Source of the DNA: Acidimicrobiaceae bacterium
Lineage (GTDB): Bacteria > Actinomycetota > Acidimicrobiia > Acidimicrobiales > Aldehydirespiratoraceae
DNA: 43,245 nucleotides
NCBI GenBank assembly: GCA_009843915.1
Contig: VYCM01000138.1
Location: forward strand, 1-43,245
Direction of reading: 5' to 3'
Part shown: one piece after another, positions 24,243-34,437 of the stretch
How the letters are laid out: each line of letters begins with the position of its first letter
Numbering within the stretch: the first letter of the stretch is position 1
Notes under the pieces: generated by a model
Databases searched by the model: none
What the model was told of the DNA's origin: nothing
The model's input: only the letters and a program-made list of their open reading frames with translations
Program-made: the position numbers and the translations under genes

Positions 24243-24768
24243 GCCGCTCGCTCAGCTCCACCGCTAGGCGCTGCACGGCCGCGGCCACGCCTTCGCGCTC
24301 GGCCTCGTCGAGGGCACCGATCTCGGTGTCGAAGGCGTCAAGGGCCACGTCCAGTGTCTCTCGGGCCATGCTCAGACCCTTGGGCGTCAGTTCCAAGAGG
24401 CTGCGGCGGCCATCGTCGGGGTCGGCCACTCTGCGCACCAGCCCCTGGCTGACCAGGCGCTGAGTCGTCTTGGTGGCACCGCCCGAGGTCTGCACTATGC
24501 GCCGGGCCAGTTCGCCCGCGGTCATGCGGTGCGGCGGGCCTACCAGCCACAGCGCGCTCAGGGCGAAGTAGCCGGAGGTATCGAGTTGGCGGGCAGCCAG
24601 CGTCTCCGACAGCCACGCCTCGATCTGGCGTCCCGCCAGCAGAGTCCATATCAGCACGTCGACGGTGTGGCGGTGCTGCTTACCCAGCAAGGGATCGATC
24701 GATTCGAGCGCCTTGTAGTCGATCGCGAACCGCTGCGCCCCGCTTGCGTCCTGCCGGTCCTCCCCCAT
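24232..24768 (-). CDS. MarR family transcriptional regulator
   Basis: A 178-residue regulator with the MarR winged helix. The recognisable core is MTAGELARRIVQTSGGATKT (recognition helix), followed by RLVSQGLVRRVADPDDGRRSLLELTPKG, which includes the DxRS wing. The N-terminal 60 residues and the C-terminal helices would form the dimer interface. MarR proteins are often relieved by small aromatic or acidic ligands. It is the last gene of a run whose earlier members are an acyl-CoA synthetase and two PLP enzymes, 16 bp after the second, so it probably controls that operon. I chose the ATG at 24768; the frame also contains a TTG three codons upstream. The 3' end overlaps the AddA-like gene by 11 bp. 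Confidence 0.88.
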   Translation of the reverse strand: MGEDRQDASGAQRFAIDYKALESIDPLLGKQHRHTVDVLIWTLLAGRQIEAWLSETLAARQLDTSGYFALSALWLVGPPHRMTAGELARRIVQTSGGATKTTQRLVSQGLVRRVADPDDGRRSLLELTPKGLSMARETLDVALDAFDTEIGALDEAEREGVAAAVQRLAVELSERLSR

Positions 24769-24784
24769 TGCTGCCAACGCCCAG

Positions 24785-26149
24785 CTAGTCCCCGTCGGCC
24801 TCTAGCGGGTCGGGGTCGCCGGGGCGCATCCGCCCGGTGAACAGCACCGCCACCCGCTCGCCGGGCGACACGGCGGTCGCCTCGGAGCCGCCGCCGGCCG
24901 CGGCCAGGGCCAGCAGGCCGCCGAGTCCCGCCGCCCCGGTGGGGCACACGTCGATTTCCGTGTGTTCGTGGGCGAGGCGATGCGCTCGACGGAAGTCGTC
25001 CTCGGACGCGACCAGGGGCCATCCCCCGGTCTTCAGCATTGCCTCGACTATGTCGATCCAGTCGTAGGTGATGTCGTCGAGGATTCCAGATGCGTACGAC
25101 ACCGGCTCCTGCTCCCACGCCCGCATGTAGCGCTCGGGATCGTAGCGCAGCCGACCCACCAGCTCCCGCAGCCGGTCGCCCTCGATCGGGCCGATCGACT
25201 CGGCGATCACGGCCCGTCTCCCGTTGTCCATGGCACCCTCAGGCATGGCTTGGGCGCGGACGATCCGGTCGAGGAAGTACGAGCTGTCCCGGGTGTTCGG
25301 AGCGCGCTCCGGCGCGAGCGACTCGAGCGCCAGCGTGTCCCAGGCCCGCACCAGGGGATGGTTGCCCTCGGGCTGAACGGCATGGACCACGGGCACGCGG
25401 GCCAGGTCGCCCCGGTCCGCCGCCGCGGCCAGCCCGGTCACCACCGCGGTGGCCAGCGCGCCCCCGCCGACCTGCACGAACAGCCGGTCGAGGCGGGCGG
25501 GGGCGCCGCCGTCGTGCTCGATCAGCGCGTCGACCATCTCCCAGGCCAGGGTCCGGCCGCCGTCGATGGTGGCCGGGGTCTCGGTCCCCTGGCACGAGAA
25601 CGGAACCGCGCCGGCCTCGATGGCGGCCAGCATGGCGTGGTGGGCGGGGTCGCCGGGCACGCCCGGCTGGCGCTCGCAGCGCACCACCCGGCCGCCCAGC
25701 TCGGTGATGCGGTCGACCACCGCTTCGTTGGCCCACGTCGGCACGAACACGTCTATTGGCCGGCCAACGGCCCGGGCCACGACCGCCGCGGCCAACGCGG
25801 CGTTGCCGCAGCTGGCTATGGCGTAGGGCGCGGCATCGCGGCCGTCGCCGCCGGAATCGCCCAGCCGATGCGCCAGGGCGACGCCGAACAGGTGCCGGGC
25901 CTTGTGCGATCCCGACACGTTGCCCGTTTCGTCCTTGACCCATAGCTCGGCGTCGCCGATCCCGGCCGCCTCGGCCAGCTCGGGAGCCGGAGCGAACGGC
26001 GTGGGCTCGAACCCGTGTCCCTCGACACCGGCGACGGCCGTGTCGAGTTCGCCGATCGCGGTCGACGCCGCTTCAGGGTTCGCCGCACCCTCGGGCGCGA
26101 GTCGGCTCGCCTCGAGCCGTTCGGCGTAGCTCTCGAAGGTCGATGTCAC
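24785..26149 (-). CDS. Fold-type-II PLP-dependent enzyme (threonine synthase/TrpB-like)
   Basis: A 454-residue PLP enzyme. The Schiff-base lysine is K83 in KDETGNVSGSHKARH, and its GSHK context resembles tryptophan synthase beta chains. The substrate-binding loop is ASCGNAALA (113-121). A phosphate-binding turn appears in FVQVGGGALATAVV, where family members usually have four glycines. Such enzymes perform beta- or gamma-elimination and replacement on amino acids such as serine or O-activated serine; the substrate here is unknown. The gene lies 18 bp downstream of a second PLP enzyme gene and starts with GTG. The first 50 residues are an extension rich in Ala and Glu. Confidence 0.8.
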   Translation of the reverse strand: MTSTFESYAERLEASRLAPEGAANPEAASTAIGELDTAVAGVEGHGFEPTPFAPAPELAEAAGIGDAELWVKDETGNVSGSHKARHLFGVALAHRLGDSGGDGRDAAPYAIASCGNAALAAAVVARAVGRPIDVFVPTWANEAVVDRITELGGRVVRCERQPGVPGDPAHHAMLAAIEAGAVPFSCQGTETPATIDGGRTLAWEMVDALIEHDGGAPARLDRLFVQVGGGALATAVVTGLAAAADRGDLARVPVVHAVQPEGNHPLVRAWDTLALESLAPERAPNTRDSSYFLDRIVRAQAMPEGAMDNGRRAVIAESIGPIEGDRLRELVGRLRYDPERYMRAWEQEPVSYASGILDDITYDWIDIVEAMLKTGGWPLVASEDDFRRAHRLAHEHTEIDVCPTGAAGLGGLLALAAAGGGSEATAVSPGERVAVLFTGRMRPGDPDPLEADGD

Positions 26150-26167
26150 GGCTGCCGCCAGTACCGC

Positions 26168-27721
<1,554 letters not shown>

Positions 27722-27737
27722 GCCCCAAGTATGGGGC
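27722..27737. promoter_or_regulatory. 16-bp hairpin filling the gap between two operon genes
   Basis: GCCCCA and TGGGGC form a perfect 6-bp stem with a 4-nt loop, exactly occupying the space between the synthetase stop at 27738 and the PLP enzyme start at 27721. The G-run that could serve as ribosome-binding site lies inside the stem. CATACT, a possible -10, overlaps it. Confidence 0.4.
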
Positions 27738-29315
27738 TTAGATGGCCCGTTGGTGGCCTTCCCAGTAGGGGTCGCGCAGCTTGCGCTTGTAGAGCTTGCC
27801 GTTGGGGTCGCGGGGCATCTCGGTGGTGTAATCGATCGAACGGGGCAGCTTCTGGCGGCCGATGCGGTCCCGTAGCCACTCCAGGATCGCTTCGGTGGTG
27901 CCGTCGCCGGACTCCCAGCCTTCAAGCAGCTCGACCACCGCCTTGACCTCCTCGCCCGTGTCGGGATTGGGCACTCCGAACACAGCGGCGTCGCCCACTG
28001 CGGGATGCTGCACCAGCTCCCCCTCGATCTCCGCGGGGTAGATGTTCACGCCGCCCACGATGATCATGTCGTTGGCCCGGTCGTTGAGGAACAGGTACCC
28101 GTCGCTGTCGAGGTAGCCGACGTCGCCCACGGTGAAGAAGTCCCGCAGGCGGCTGGCCGCGGTCTTGGCCTCGTCGCCCTTGTACTCGAAGACGGCCCCC
28201 GGCATCTTCATGTACACCGTGCCCGACTCGCCCGGCGGCAGGTCGTTACCGTCGTCGTCGACCACGATCACCTCGCAGCCGGGCCAGGCCTTCCCGACCG
28301 TGCCGGGCCGCTCCATCCACTCCGCGGCCGACACCGAGGTGCCCCCGCCCTCGGTGGCCGCGTAGTACTCCCAGATGGAGTCGCCCCACCACTCGATCAT
28401 GCGCCGTTTGGTCTCGATCGGGCACGGTGCGGCGGCATGCACCATGGAGCGCAGCGACGACACGTCGTGACGTTCCCGGACCTCGTCGGGAAGCTGCAAC
28501 AGCCGGTTGAACATCGTCGGCACCATGTGTGAACTGGTCACCCGGTAGCGCTCGATGCGCTCCAGCGCGCCTTCTGCGGTCCAGCGGTCCATGAGCACCA
28601 CGGTGTGGCCCAGGTGCAGCGACATAGTGGTCCAGTTGTTGACCGCGGTGTGGTACAGGGGTGCCTGGGTGATCTGAACGTTGCCGTCGTGGGGCTTCGA
28701 CCCGAACAGCATCAGCAGCATGCCCGCGGTGGATGAGGCCTCGTCGGGCGGCCGGGAGTCCAGCGCCCGCCGTACACCCTTGGGCCTTCCGGTAGTGCCG
28801 GAGGTGTAGAACATGAACGACCCGGTGGCGAGGTCCTCCGGCGCAGGCCGCTCGCCGCTCTGGTCGCCGATCAAACCGTCGAACGGCCGGAAGCCCTCGA
28901 CCGGCCCCCCTACGCAGAACCGGTTCTCCTCGGGCACGACACAGCCGTCGGGCGCCTTGACCGCCTTGACAGCCTCGTCGGCGAAGCGCTCGTGAACGAT
29001 GAACGCCTTGGTCTCGGCGTCGTTGACGATGTAGTTGATCTCCGCGCCGACGAAGTGCCAGTTGATGGTGGTCACGTACAGGCCGCTCTGGTAGGCGGCC
29101 AGGCAGAGCGCGAGCTGCTCGAAGCAATTGGGCAGCACGGTCGTGACCTGATCGCCCTTGCCGAGTCCGGCGGCCCGAAGGCCCCGGGAGATCCGGTTGG
29201 TGAGGGCCGCCAGCTCACCGAAGGTCAAGTGGTCGTGCTCGGGATCGACCACCGCCAGGAAGTCGGGATCGGCCGCGGCAATGTTCCACAGCCCCAAGGC
29301 GTCGGTGTTTGCCAT
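27738..29315 (-). CDS. AMP-forming acyl-CoA synthetase
   Basis: A 525-residue class I adenylate-forming enzyme that activates a carboxylic acid with ATP and transfers it to CoA. The P-loop motif is FYTSGTTGRPKGV (about 167-179). Later motifs are YYAATEGGG, the hinge region VGDVGYLDSDGYLFLNDR, then NIYPAEIEGEL and the C-terminal PRDPNGKLYKRKL with its catalytic Lys. It is not obviously MenE, despite the menaquinone genes 20 kb away; the substrate pocket does not identify the acid. The start was placed at the ATG at 29315, because a longer frame reaches 29441 but begins with a non-family stretch that overlaps the divergent enoyl-CoA hydratase promoter. It leads a four-gene run. Confidence 0.9.
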   Translation of the reverse strand: MANTDALGLWNIAAADPDFLAVVDPEHDHLTFGELAALTNRISRGLRAAGLGKGDQVTTVLPNCFEQLALCLAAYQSGLYVTTINWHFVGAEINYIVNDAETKAFIVHERFADEAVKAVKAPDGCVVPEENRFCVGGPVEGFRPFDGLIGDQSGERPAPEDLATGSFMFYTSGTTGRPKGVRRALDSRPPDEASSTAGMLLMLFGSKPHDGNVQITQAPLYHTAVNNWTTMSLHLGHTVVLMDRWTAEGALERIERYRVTSSHMVPTMFNRLLQLPDEVRERHDVSSLRSMVHAAAPCPIETKRRMIEWWGDSIWEYYAATEGGGTSVSAAEWMERPGTVGKAWPGCEVIVVDDDGNDLPPGESGTVYMKMPGAVFEYKGDEAKTAASRLRDFFTVGDVGYLDSDGYLFLNDRANDMIIVGGVNIYPAEIEGELVQHPAVGDAAVFGVPNPDTGEEVKAVVELLEGWESGDGTTEAILEWLRDRIGRQKLPRSIDYTTEMPRDPNGKLYKRKLRDPYWEGHQRAI

Positions 29316-29404
29316 GAGCGGCAGTCTGCCAGCGTCGCGGATTCTTGGTGCGAGTTCTGGGTCTCCAGGACACAAGTGCGTCCCGAGATCTGCACGGAGG
29401 CGAG

Positions 29405-29410
29405 TAGGTT
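29405..29410 (+). promoter_or_regulatory. Possible -10 element (TAGGTT)
   Basis: TAGGTT lies 8 nt before the GTG at 29419, again with no ribosome-binding site, and sits within the intergenic space shared with the divergent synthetase gene. Confidence 0.4.
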
Positions 29411-29418
29411 GGCCTGCT

Positions 29419-30249
29419 GTGAGCGATGAGCGATCCCTCAACGAGCAGGTCCGGCTCGACTACCGGGACTCGGTGGCGTGGATCACGATCGACCGACCCG
29501 AGTCCGGCAATGCCTTGACGCCGCCGTGCCGCGACCGGGTGCGCGACATCCTCAACGGACTCAACACCAGCCACCAGGCCCGCTGTGCAGTGATCACCGC
29601 GGTTGGCGACCGGTTCTTCTGCACCGGCGCCGACTTGCGCCACTCCTACGACGATCCCGACCGCTCGACCGAGGTGCCCGACAGGATCATGGGCGACGCC
29701 CGGCGCATGATGCTCGACGGCCAGTACGCGCTGTTCGACGCCCTGCTGGACTGCGACGTGCCCGTGATCGCAGCGGTCAACGGCACCGCAGCCGGTATGG
29801 GTGCCCACCTGGCGCTGGCCTGCGACCTGGTGATCGCCGGTGACCAGGCCAAGTTCGTGGAGGTGTTCGCCCGGCGGGGGCTGGTGCCCGACGCGCTGGG
29901 ACCGTGGCTGCTGCCCCGCATCATCGGCGTGCGCCGCACCATGGAACTGTTCCTGCTGGCCGAGGACCTGCCGGCCGACCGGGCCCACGAGTACGGCCTG
30001 GTCAACCGGGTGGTGCCCCACGACGAGGTCCTGTCAGCTGCCGCCGAGTGGGCCGAGCGCCTGGCCGGCGGGCCGAGCCGGTCATTCGCTCTGACCAAGT
30101 GGCTGGTCAACCGCAGCCTGGACACTGATCGGGCCTCCATGGCCCACGACGAGGCGGTGGCCGTCGAGCTGAACGCAGGCACCGAGGACGCCGCCGAAGG
30201 AGTGGCCGCCTTCCAAGAGCGCCGCCCCCCCACCTGGAAGGGCTACTGA
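29419..30249 (+). CDS. Enoyl-CoA hydratase/isomerase family protein
   Basis: A 276-residue crotonase-fold protein. The CoA and oxyanion-hole signatures are present: GNALT near residue 30, FFCTGADLRH (67-76) and AAVNGTAAGMGAHLALACDLVIAG (118-141), shown here in part. In classical hydratases a Glu occupies the position where this protein has His130. The FARRGLVPDALG segment keeps an Asp (about 158), as in PaaG-type isomerases and some other crotonases. It may therefore act as an isomerase or another crotonase enzyme rather than a typical hydratase. The GTG start at 29419 gives a protein of usual length. It faces an acyl-CoA synthetase gene divergently, suggesting a shared acyl-CoA pathway. Confidence 0.82.
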   Translation: MSDERSLNEQVRLDYRDSVAWITIDRPESGNALTPPCRDRVRDILNGLNTSHQARCAVITAVGDRFFCTGADLRHSYDDPDRSTEVPDRIMGDARRMMLDGQYALFDALLDCDVPVIAAVNGTAAGMGAHLALACDLVIAGDQAKFVEVFARRGLVPDALGPWLLPRIIGVRRTMELFLLAEDLPADRAHEYGLVNRVVPHDEVLSAAAEWAERLAGGPSRSFALTKWLVNRSLDTDRASMAHDEAVAVELNAGTEDAAEGVAAFQERRPPTWKGY

Positions 30250-30324
30250 CCTAGCTATTCCGGACCAAGCTCATCTCGGCGCGGACTTGGCGCTCACGAG
30301 TACGGCCGGTGGCAGAGCGACGCC

Positions 30325-30633
30325 TCAGGATGGGGTGCGTGACTCTGCGGTTGCCGGTAGATCGAGAGCCGTCTCGACTCTGCGCAGTGCGTCGAGGGTC
30401 GCTCCGTCACCTCCAGCCTCCATCCTTGCCAGCATGGACCGGCTGACCGACATTCTGGACGCCAACTCCCCCTGCGTGAGACCCGCCGCTTCGCGGCCGG
30501 CGCGGATCTCCTCGCCCACCTGGAGAGCTAGGCGCGCCGCAGCTAGCGCCTCTTCATGTTCCCCGCGCTCGGCCTCGGTCATCGACGCCAACCGTCGCCG
30601 CACAGTCTCTTCGAACGTCCTAGGCACCGTCAC
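30325..30633 (-). CDS. XRE-family helix-turn-helix protein, antitoxin-like
   Basis: A 102-residue protein with an N-terminal helical, acidic stretch (FEETVRRRLASMTEAERGE) and a C-terminal XRE helix-turn-helix (GLTQGELASRMSVSRSMLAR, then MEAGGDGATLDALRR). Length and layout match HigA-type antitoxins or small regulators that bind their own promoter. It begins with GTG at 30633, behind GAGGAGGAG, and the stop of a tiny upstream ORF overlaps the start by GTGA. No toxin of usual size (about 90-110 residues) is encoded beside it. It may therefore be an orphan antitoxin or a stand-alone repressor. Confidence 0.8.
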   Translation of the reverse strand: MTVPRTFEETVRRRLASMTEAERGEHEEALAAARLALQVGEEIRAGREAAGLTQGELASRMSVSRSMLARMEAGGDGATLDALRRVETALDLPATAESRTPS

Positions 30634-30743
30634 TCCTCCTCCTCGTCGGCGGGCCAGCCCGCCGCTGTGACCGATGCCAGGGCGCGCCGCGCACGCTGTA
30701 GCTGCACGCGTTCAGTCTGCCGCTGCTTGCGGAACACCGTCAA
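30630..30743 (-). CDS. Tiny ORF of 37 codons, coupled to the antitoxin-like gene
   Basis: The frame reads from TTG at 30743 (or GTG at 30737) to TGA at 30630-30632, ending GWPADEEEE. It is bounded upstream by a TAG at 30744-30746. The basic N-terminal part (FRKQRQTERVQLQRARRA) and acidic tail are unusual, and no ribosome-binding site precedes either start. The TGA overlaps the GTG of the antitoxin-like gene by 4 bp, the arrangement usual for toxin-antitoxin pairs. It may be a remnant of a toxin gene, a leader peptide or a chance frame. I do not recognise it. Confidence 0.3.
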   Translation of the reverse strand: MTVFRKQRQTERVQLQRARRALASVTAAGWPADEEEE

Positions 30744-30763
30744 CTACAGAGTTTCAAGTTATT

Positions 30764-32086
30764 CTATGCAAGCGCCATCAAATCGCTGATGTCGGGGACC
30801 GCGGTCAGATCGCTTAGCCGCTCGGCGAGGTCTACTGCGGCGGCATCGCCGATGACCGGGCGGGCAAGCGCGTCGAACTTCCTCCGGAGGTGCTCGCCCT
30901 GGGCCCGCAGATCGGTGGCGGGGCGGCTGACGTCATGGGCCGCCCGATGGATCCCACCGGGGGTCACAACCTCGACGAGAGTGGCAAGGTCGCCCACAGT
31001 GTCGTCCGTCTCGATCACAACGCGGGGCAGCAGCGCCTGAACCTCTGGACGGCTGATCGGATCGTCGTCGAAAGTAGCTACTGCCCTCGTGTCGGCGCCC
31101 GCCAGCACGAGGGCCTGAGTGCCCCGAAGGCTGAACTTGGCCTCTAGGCCGGTGACGGGGTTAGAGATGCCGCACATGTCGAGGATCGACGGGTTCACAG
31201 TCAGCGTTACCCGCTCGACCTCGTCGCGTTCGACTCCGTTGTCCAGCAGCGATGTCGTGGCTTCGATGCCTGCATGGGTGCAGTGGCAGGCGGCGTGGTG
31301 CTTGAACAGCGCCTGGGTCGTCGCCCAGCCGTTCCACCACTCCTCAATCCGGTCGCGGTCGAGTGCGCCGTTGCCGGCCGCGCCGGCCAGACCCTGGGCT
31401 CCGCCGACGGCGTCGCCGCTGGCCGTGCAGCCCCGTGACGCGAGCCGGGCTGCGAGCAGGCCCCGCTCGGCGGCCTGACCCGCGTGGAGGGGCTTGGTCA
31501 TGGTGCCGAAGTTGGCCTTGAGCCCCGACGCGCTGCTGGCTGCGATGCCCATGGCCGTGCCGAAACCCTCCGTGTTGAGCCCCAGTAGCCAAGCCACCGC
31601 GGCCGCCGCGCCGAGCACTCCGACGGTGGACGTGGTGTGCCACCCCTTGGCGTAGTGCTCGTGGCCGATCGCCATACCGATGCGCGACTGGACTTCCACG
31701 CCCACCACGTACGCGGCCAGGGCGTCGCCACCCGAGCGTCCGTCCTGCTCGGCGGCAGCCAGCACCGCGGGCAGCACCGGCGCGGACGGGTGCCCCAGCA
31801 TGACGGCGGACGAGTCGTCGAAGTCGAGCGCATGCCCGGCCGCGCCGTTGATCAGGGCGGCCCGACCCGGGTCGGCGCGCCGGTCGGTCCCGATCACCGA
31901 GCAGGCGCCGGCGTCAGTGGCGAGCTCCTCGCGCAGAATCCGAGAAAGCGGCTCCTGGCTGCCGGCCAACGCGCACCCGAACCAGTCGAGGATGCACTGG
32001 TGCGCGACCGCGAGCACATCGGGCGGGATCTGGTCGATCGTCAACCGGCCGAACCGCTCCCAGAGTCGGTCGGTGAGCGTGCTCAC
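30764..32086 (-). CDS. MmgE/PrpD family protein
   Basis: A 440-residue protein of the MmgE/PrpD family, which includes 2-methylcitrate dehydratase and cis-aconitate decarboxylase-like enzymes. Recognisable blocks are HALDFDDSS and GHPSAPVLPAVLA (N-terminal helical domain), YVVGVEVQSRIG, GWHTTSTVGVLGAAAA, and MTKPLHAGQAAERGLLAA. The C-terminal small domain begins near residue 270. There is no citrate synthase or methylcitrate cycle gene next to it, so a precise reaction cannot be named. I set the start at the GTG at 32086, behind a GAAGGG motif; the frame also opens 12 codons upstream with another GTG. The gene ends 20 bp before the tiny ORF. Confidence 0.87.
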   Translation of the reverse strand: MSTLTDRLWERFGRLTIDQIPPDVLAVAHQCILDWFGCALAGSQEPLSRILREELATDAGACSVIGTDRRADPGRAALINGAAGHALDFDDSSAVMLGHPSAPVLPAVLAAAEQDGRSGGDALAAYVVGVEVQSRIGMAIGHEHYAKGWHTTSTVGVLGAAAAVAWLLGLNTEGFGTAMGIAASSASGLKANFGTMTKPLHAGQAAERGLLAARLASRGCTASGDAVGGAQGLAGAAGNGALDRDRIEEWWNGWATTQALFKHHAACHCTHAGIEATTSLLDNGVERDEVERVTLTVNPSILDMCGISNPVTGLEAKFSLRGTQALVLAGADTRAVATFDDDPISRPEVQALLPRVVIETDDTVGDLATLVEVVTPGGIHRAAHDVSRPATDLRAQGEHLRRKFDALARPVIGDAAAVDLAERLSDLTAVPDISDLMALA

Positions 32087-32160
32087 GCGACGACGCCCTT
32101 CACGGCGCGCAGCCTTCCACACCTGCCGCTCGCGTCCGGTGACCCCCGTTGCCGCCGCCC

Positions 32161-32209
32161 GTTCTGTGAGCAGAATTGCCGACCAGAGCAGCTCGGTTGC
32201 TCACAGAAC
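32161..32209. terminator. Perfect 12-bp inverted repeat downstream of the P450 gene
   Basis: GTTCTGTGAGCA (32161-32172) and TGCTCACAGAAC (32198-32209) are exact reverse complements, 25 nt apart. The interval can add CCGA/TCGG pairing. On the minus strand the structure begins 7 nt after the P450 stop and precedes the PrpD start. A terminator or RNA-stability element is likeliest; no T-tract is present. An operator for the PrpD gene is the alternative. Confidence 0.55.
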
Positions 32210-32216
32210 GCTGGGG

Positions 32217-33415
32217 CTAGGAGAACGCGACGGGGAGGCTGGCCAGGCCTCTGAGAGTGAGCCTCCGCTTCCAGGGCGGGTTGTCGTCGAGGGGCGTCCA
32301 TGTTCCGAACCGGTCCAGCAGCGCTTGCAGCACCACCTGGCCCTCCAGGCGGGCCAGCGCCGCGCCCAGGCAGTAGTGGATGCCCGACCCGAACGACAGC
32401 ATCGGAACCTCGCTCCGGCCGACATCGAAGCGATCAGGGTCGTCCACCGCGGCCGGGTCGCGGTTGGCCGCTCCCAGCAGCGTCAGGACCCCGTGACCCT
32501 GGGGGATGGCGTGACCACCGATCTCGGTGTCGGCCCTGACGTAGCGACCGTCGATCTGCACGGGCGGCTCGAAACGCAGCACTTCATCCACCGCGGACGG
32601 CACCAGCGAGCGGTCGGCCCGCAGCCGGACCAGCTGATCGGGATGGCGCATCAGGGTGTGGACCATGTTGCCGATCAGGTTCATGGTGGTCTCGAAGCCG
32701 GCCGCGTAGATGAGCGAGACCGTGACAGCCACCTCCGGCTGGGTGAGGCGATCCTCGCCGTCACTGGCCGCGATCAGCCCCGACAACAGGTCGTCGGCCG
32801 GCTCGGCCCGGCGCCGGTCGATCAGATCGTGCAGGTAGCCGTTCACCTGCGCGGAGGCGGCCTCGGCCCGCTCGGCCTCCCCGGGTTGCCGGGTCGGTTC
32901 GAGGGTGGCGGCCAGGTCCGACACCAGCGGCCGCAGCCAGTCCCGGTCGGCCACCGGCACCCCGACCAGCTCGCTGATCACGTTGGCGGGCAGCGGGAAG
33001 GCCAGCGCGTCGATCAGGTCGCATTCCTGTGCCTCAGCTATCGGGGCGAGCAGTTCCTCGGTCATGGCCCTGACGATGGGTCGCAGCCGCTCGACCCGGC
33101 GGGGGGTGAACGCCCGACTCACCAGCGACCGGATCCGGGTGTGGTCGGGAGGGTTCAGGAACAGCAGCGAGCGGGGGACGTCCGCCCTGCGCTGGCGTGA
33201 GGGCGATAGCAGCGAGGGCGCTTCCTCGCCGGGCTCGGGACTGCCCAACCGCTGATCGCGCAAGGCGGCCCGGCAATCCTCGAAGCGGGTGAGGATCCAG
33301 AAGTCGGAGAACCCGGTCCTGTGCACCGGCGACGTCTCCCGCAGCTCCCGCAACAGCGGGTAGGGATCAGCGATCACGTCCGGGTCGGTGATGATCCGCA
33401 GCAACAGCTCGTCGC

Positions 33416-33419
<4 letters not shown>
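32217..33419 (-). CDS. Cytochrome P450
   Basis: A 400-residue soluble bacterial P450. The heme-ligand loop is SFGSGIHYCLGAALA with Cys350. The I-helix oxygen-activation motif is YAAGFETTMNL, and the K-helix ExxR is DEVLRFEPP. Other expected parts are the N-terminal PYPLLRELRETSPVH and the RSLVSRAFTPRRVERL region. It would use electrons from a ferredoxin and reductase, neither of which is encoded nearby. The substrate is unknown. Its start overlaps the stop of the pseudouridine glycosidase gene by ATGA at 33416-33419, so the two are co-translated, an odd partnership for a P450. Confidence 0.95.
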
Positions 33420-34354
<935 letters not shown>

Positions 34355-34360
34355 GCAACG

Positions 34361-34366
34361 AGGGTA
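34361..34366 (-). promoter_or_regulatory. -10 element (TACCCT) of the psuG promoter
   Basis: On the minus strand TACCCT ends 6 nt before the GTG at 34354. It shares the 83-bp divergent gap with the promoter of the acyl-CoA synthetase gene. Confidence 0.5.
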
Positions 34367-34425
34367 CGACAGCGGTGGTCGCGAGCGGACTCGGCGATGC
34401 CTACGTCGGCCTGTGGATGCGACCG

Positions 34426-34431
34426 TAGTAT
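34426..34431 (+). promoter_or_regulatory. -10 element (TAGTAT) of the acyl-CoA synthetase promoter
   Basis: TAGTAT ends exactly 6 nt before the GTG at 34438, with no ribosome-binding site, marking a probable leaderless transcript. Confidence 0.55.
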
Positions 34432-34437
34432 CGCTCC

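Noticed and set aside
27738-29315. Acyl-CoA synthetase as MenE of the menaquinone pathway
   Set aside because: It lies 20 kb from the men genes in an operon of PLP enzymes, and no MenE-specific feature is visible.
30325-30743. A complete toxin-antitoxin system
   Set aside because: Only a 37-codon frame with no toxin motif lies upstream of the antitoxin-like gene, so a working pair cannot be supported.
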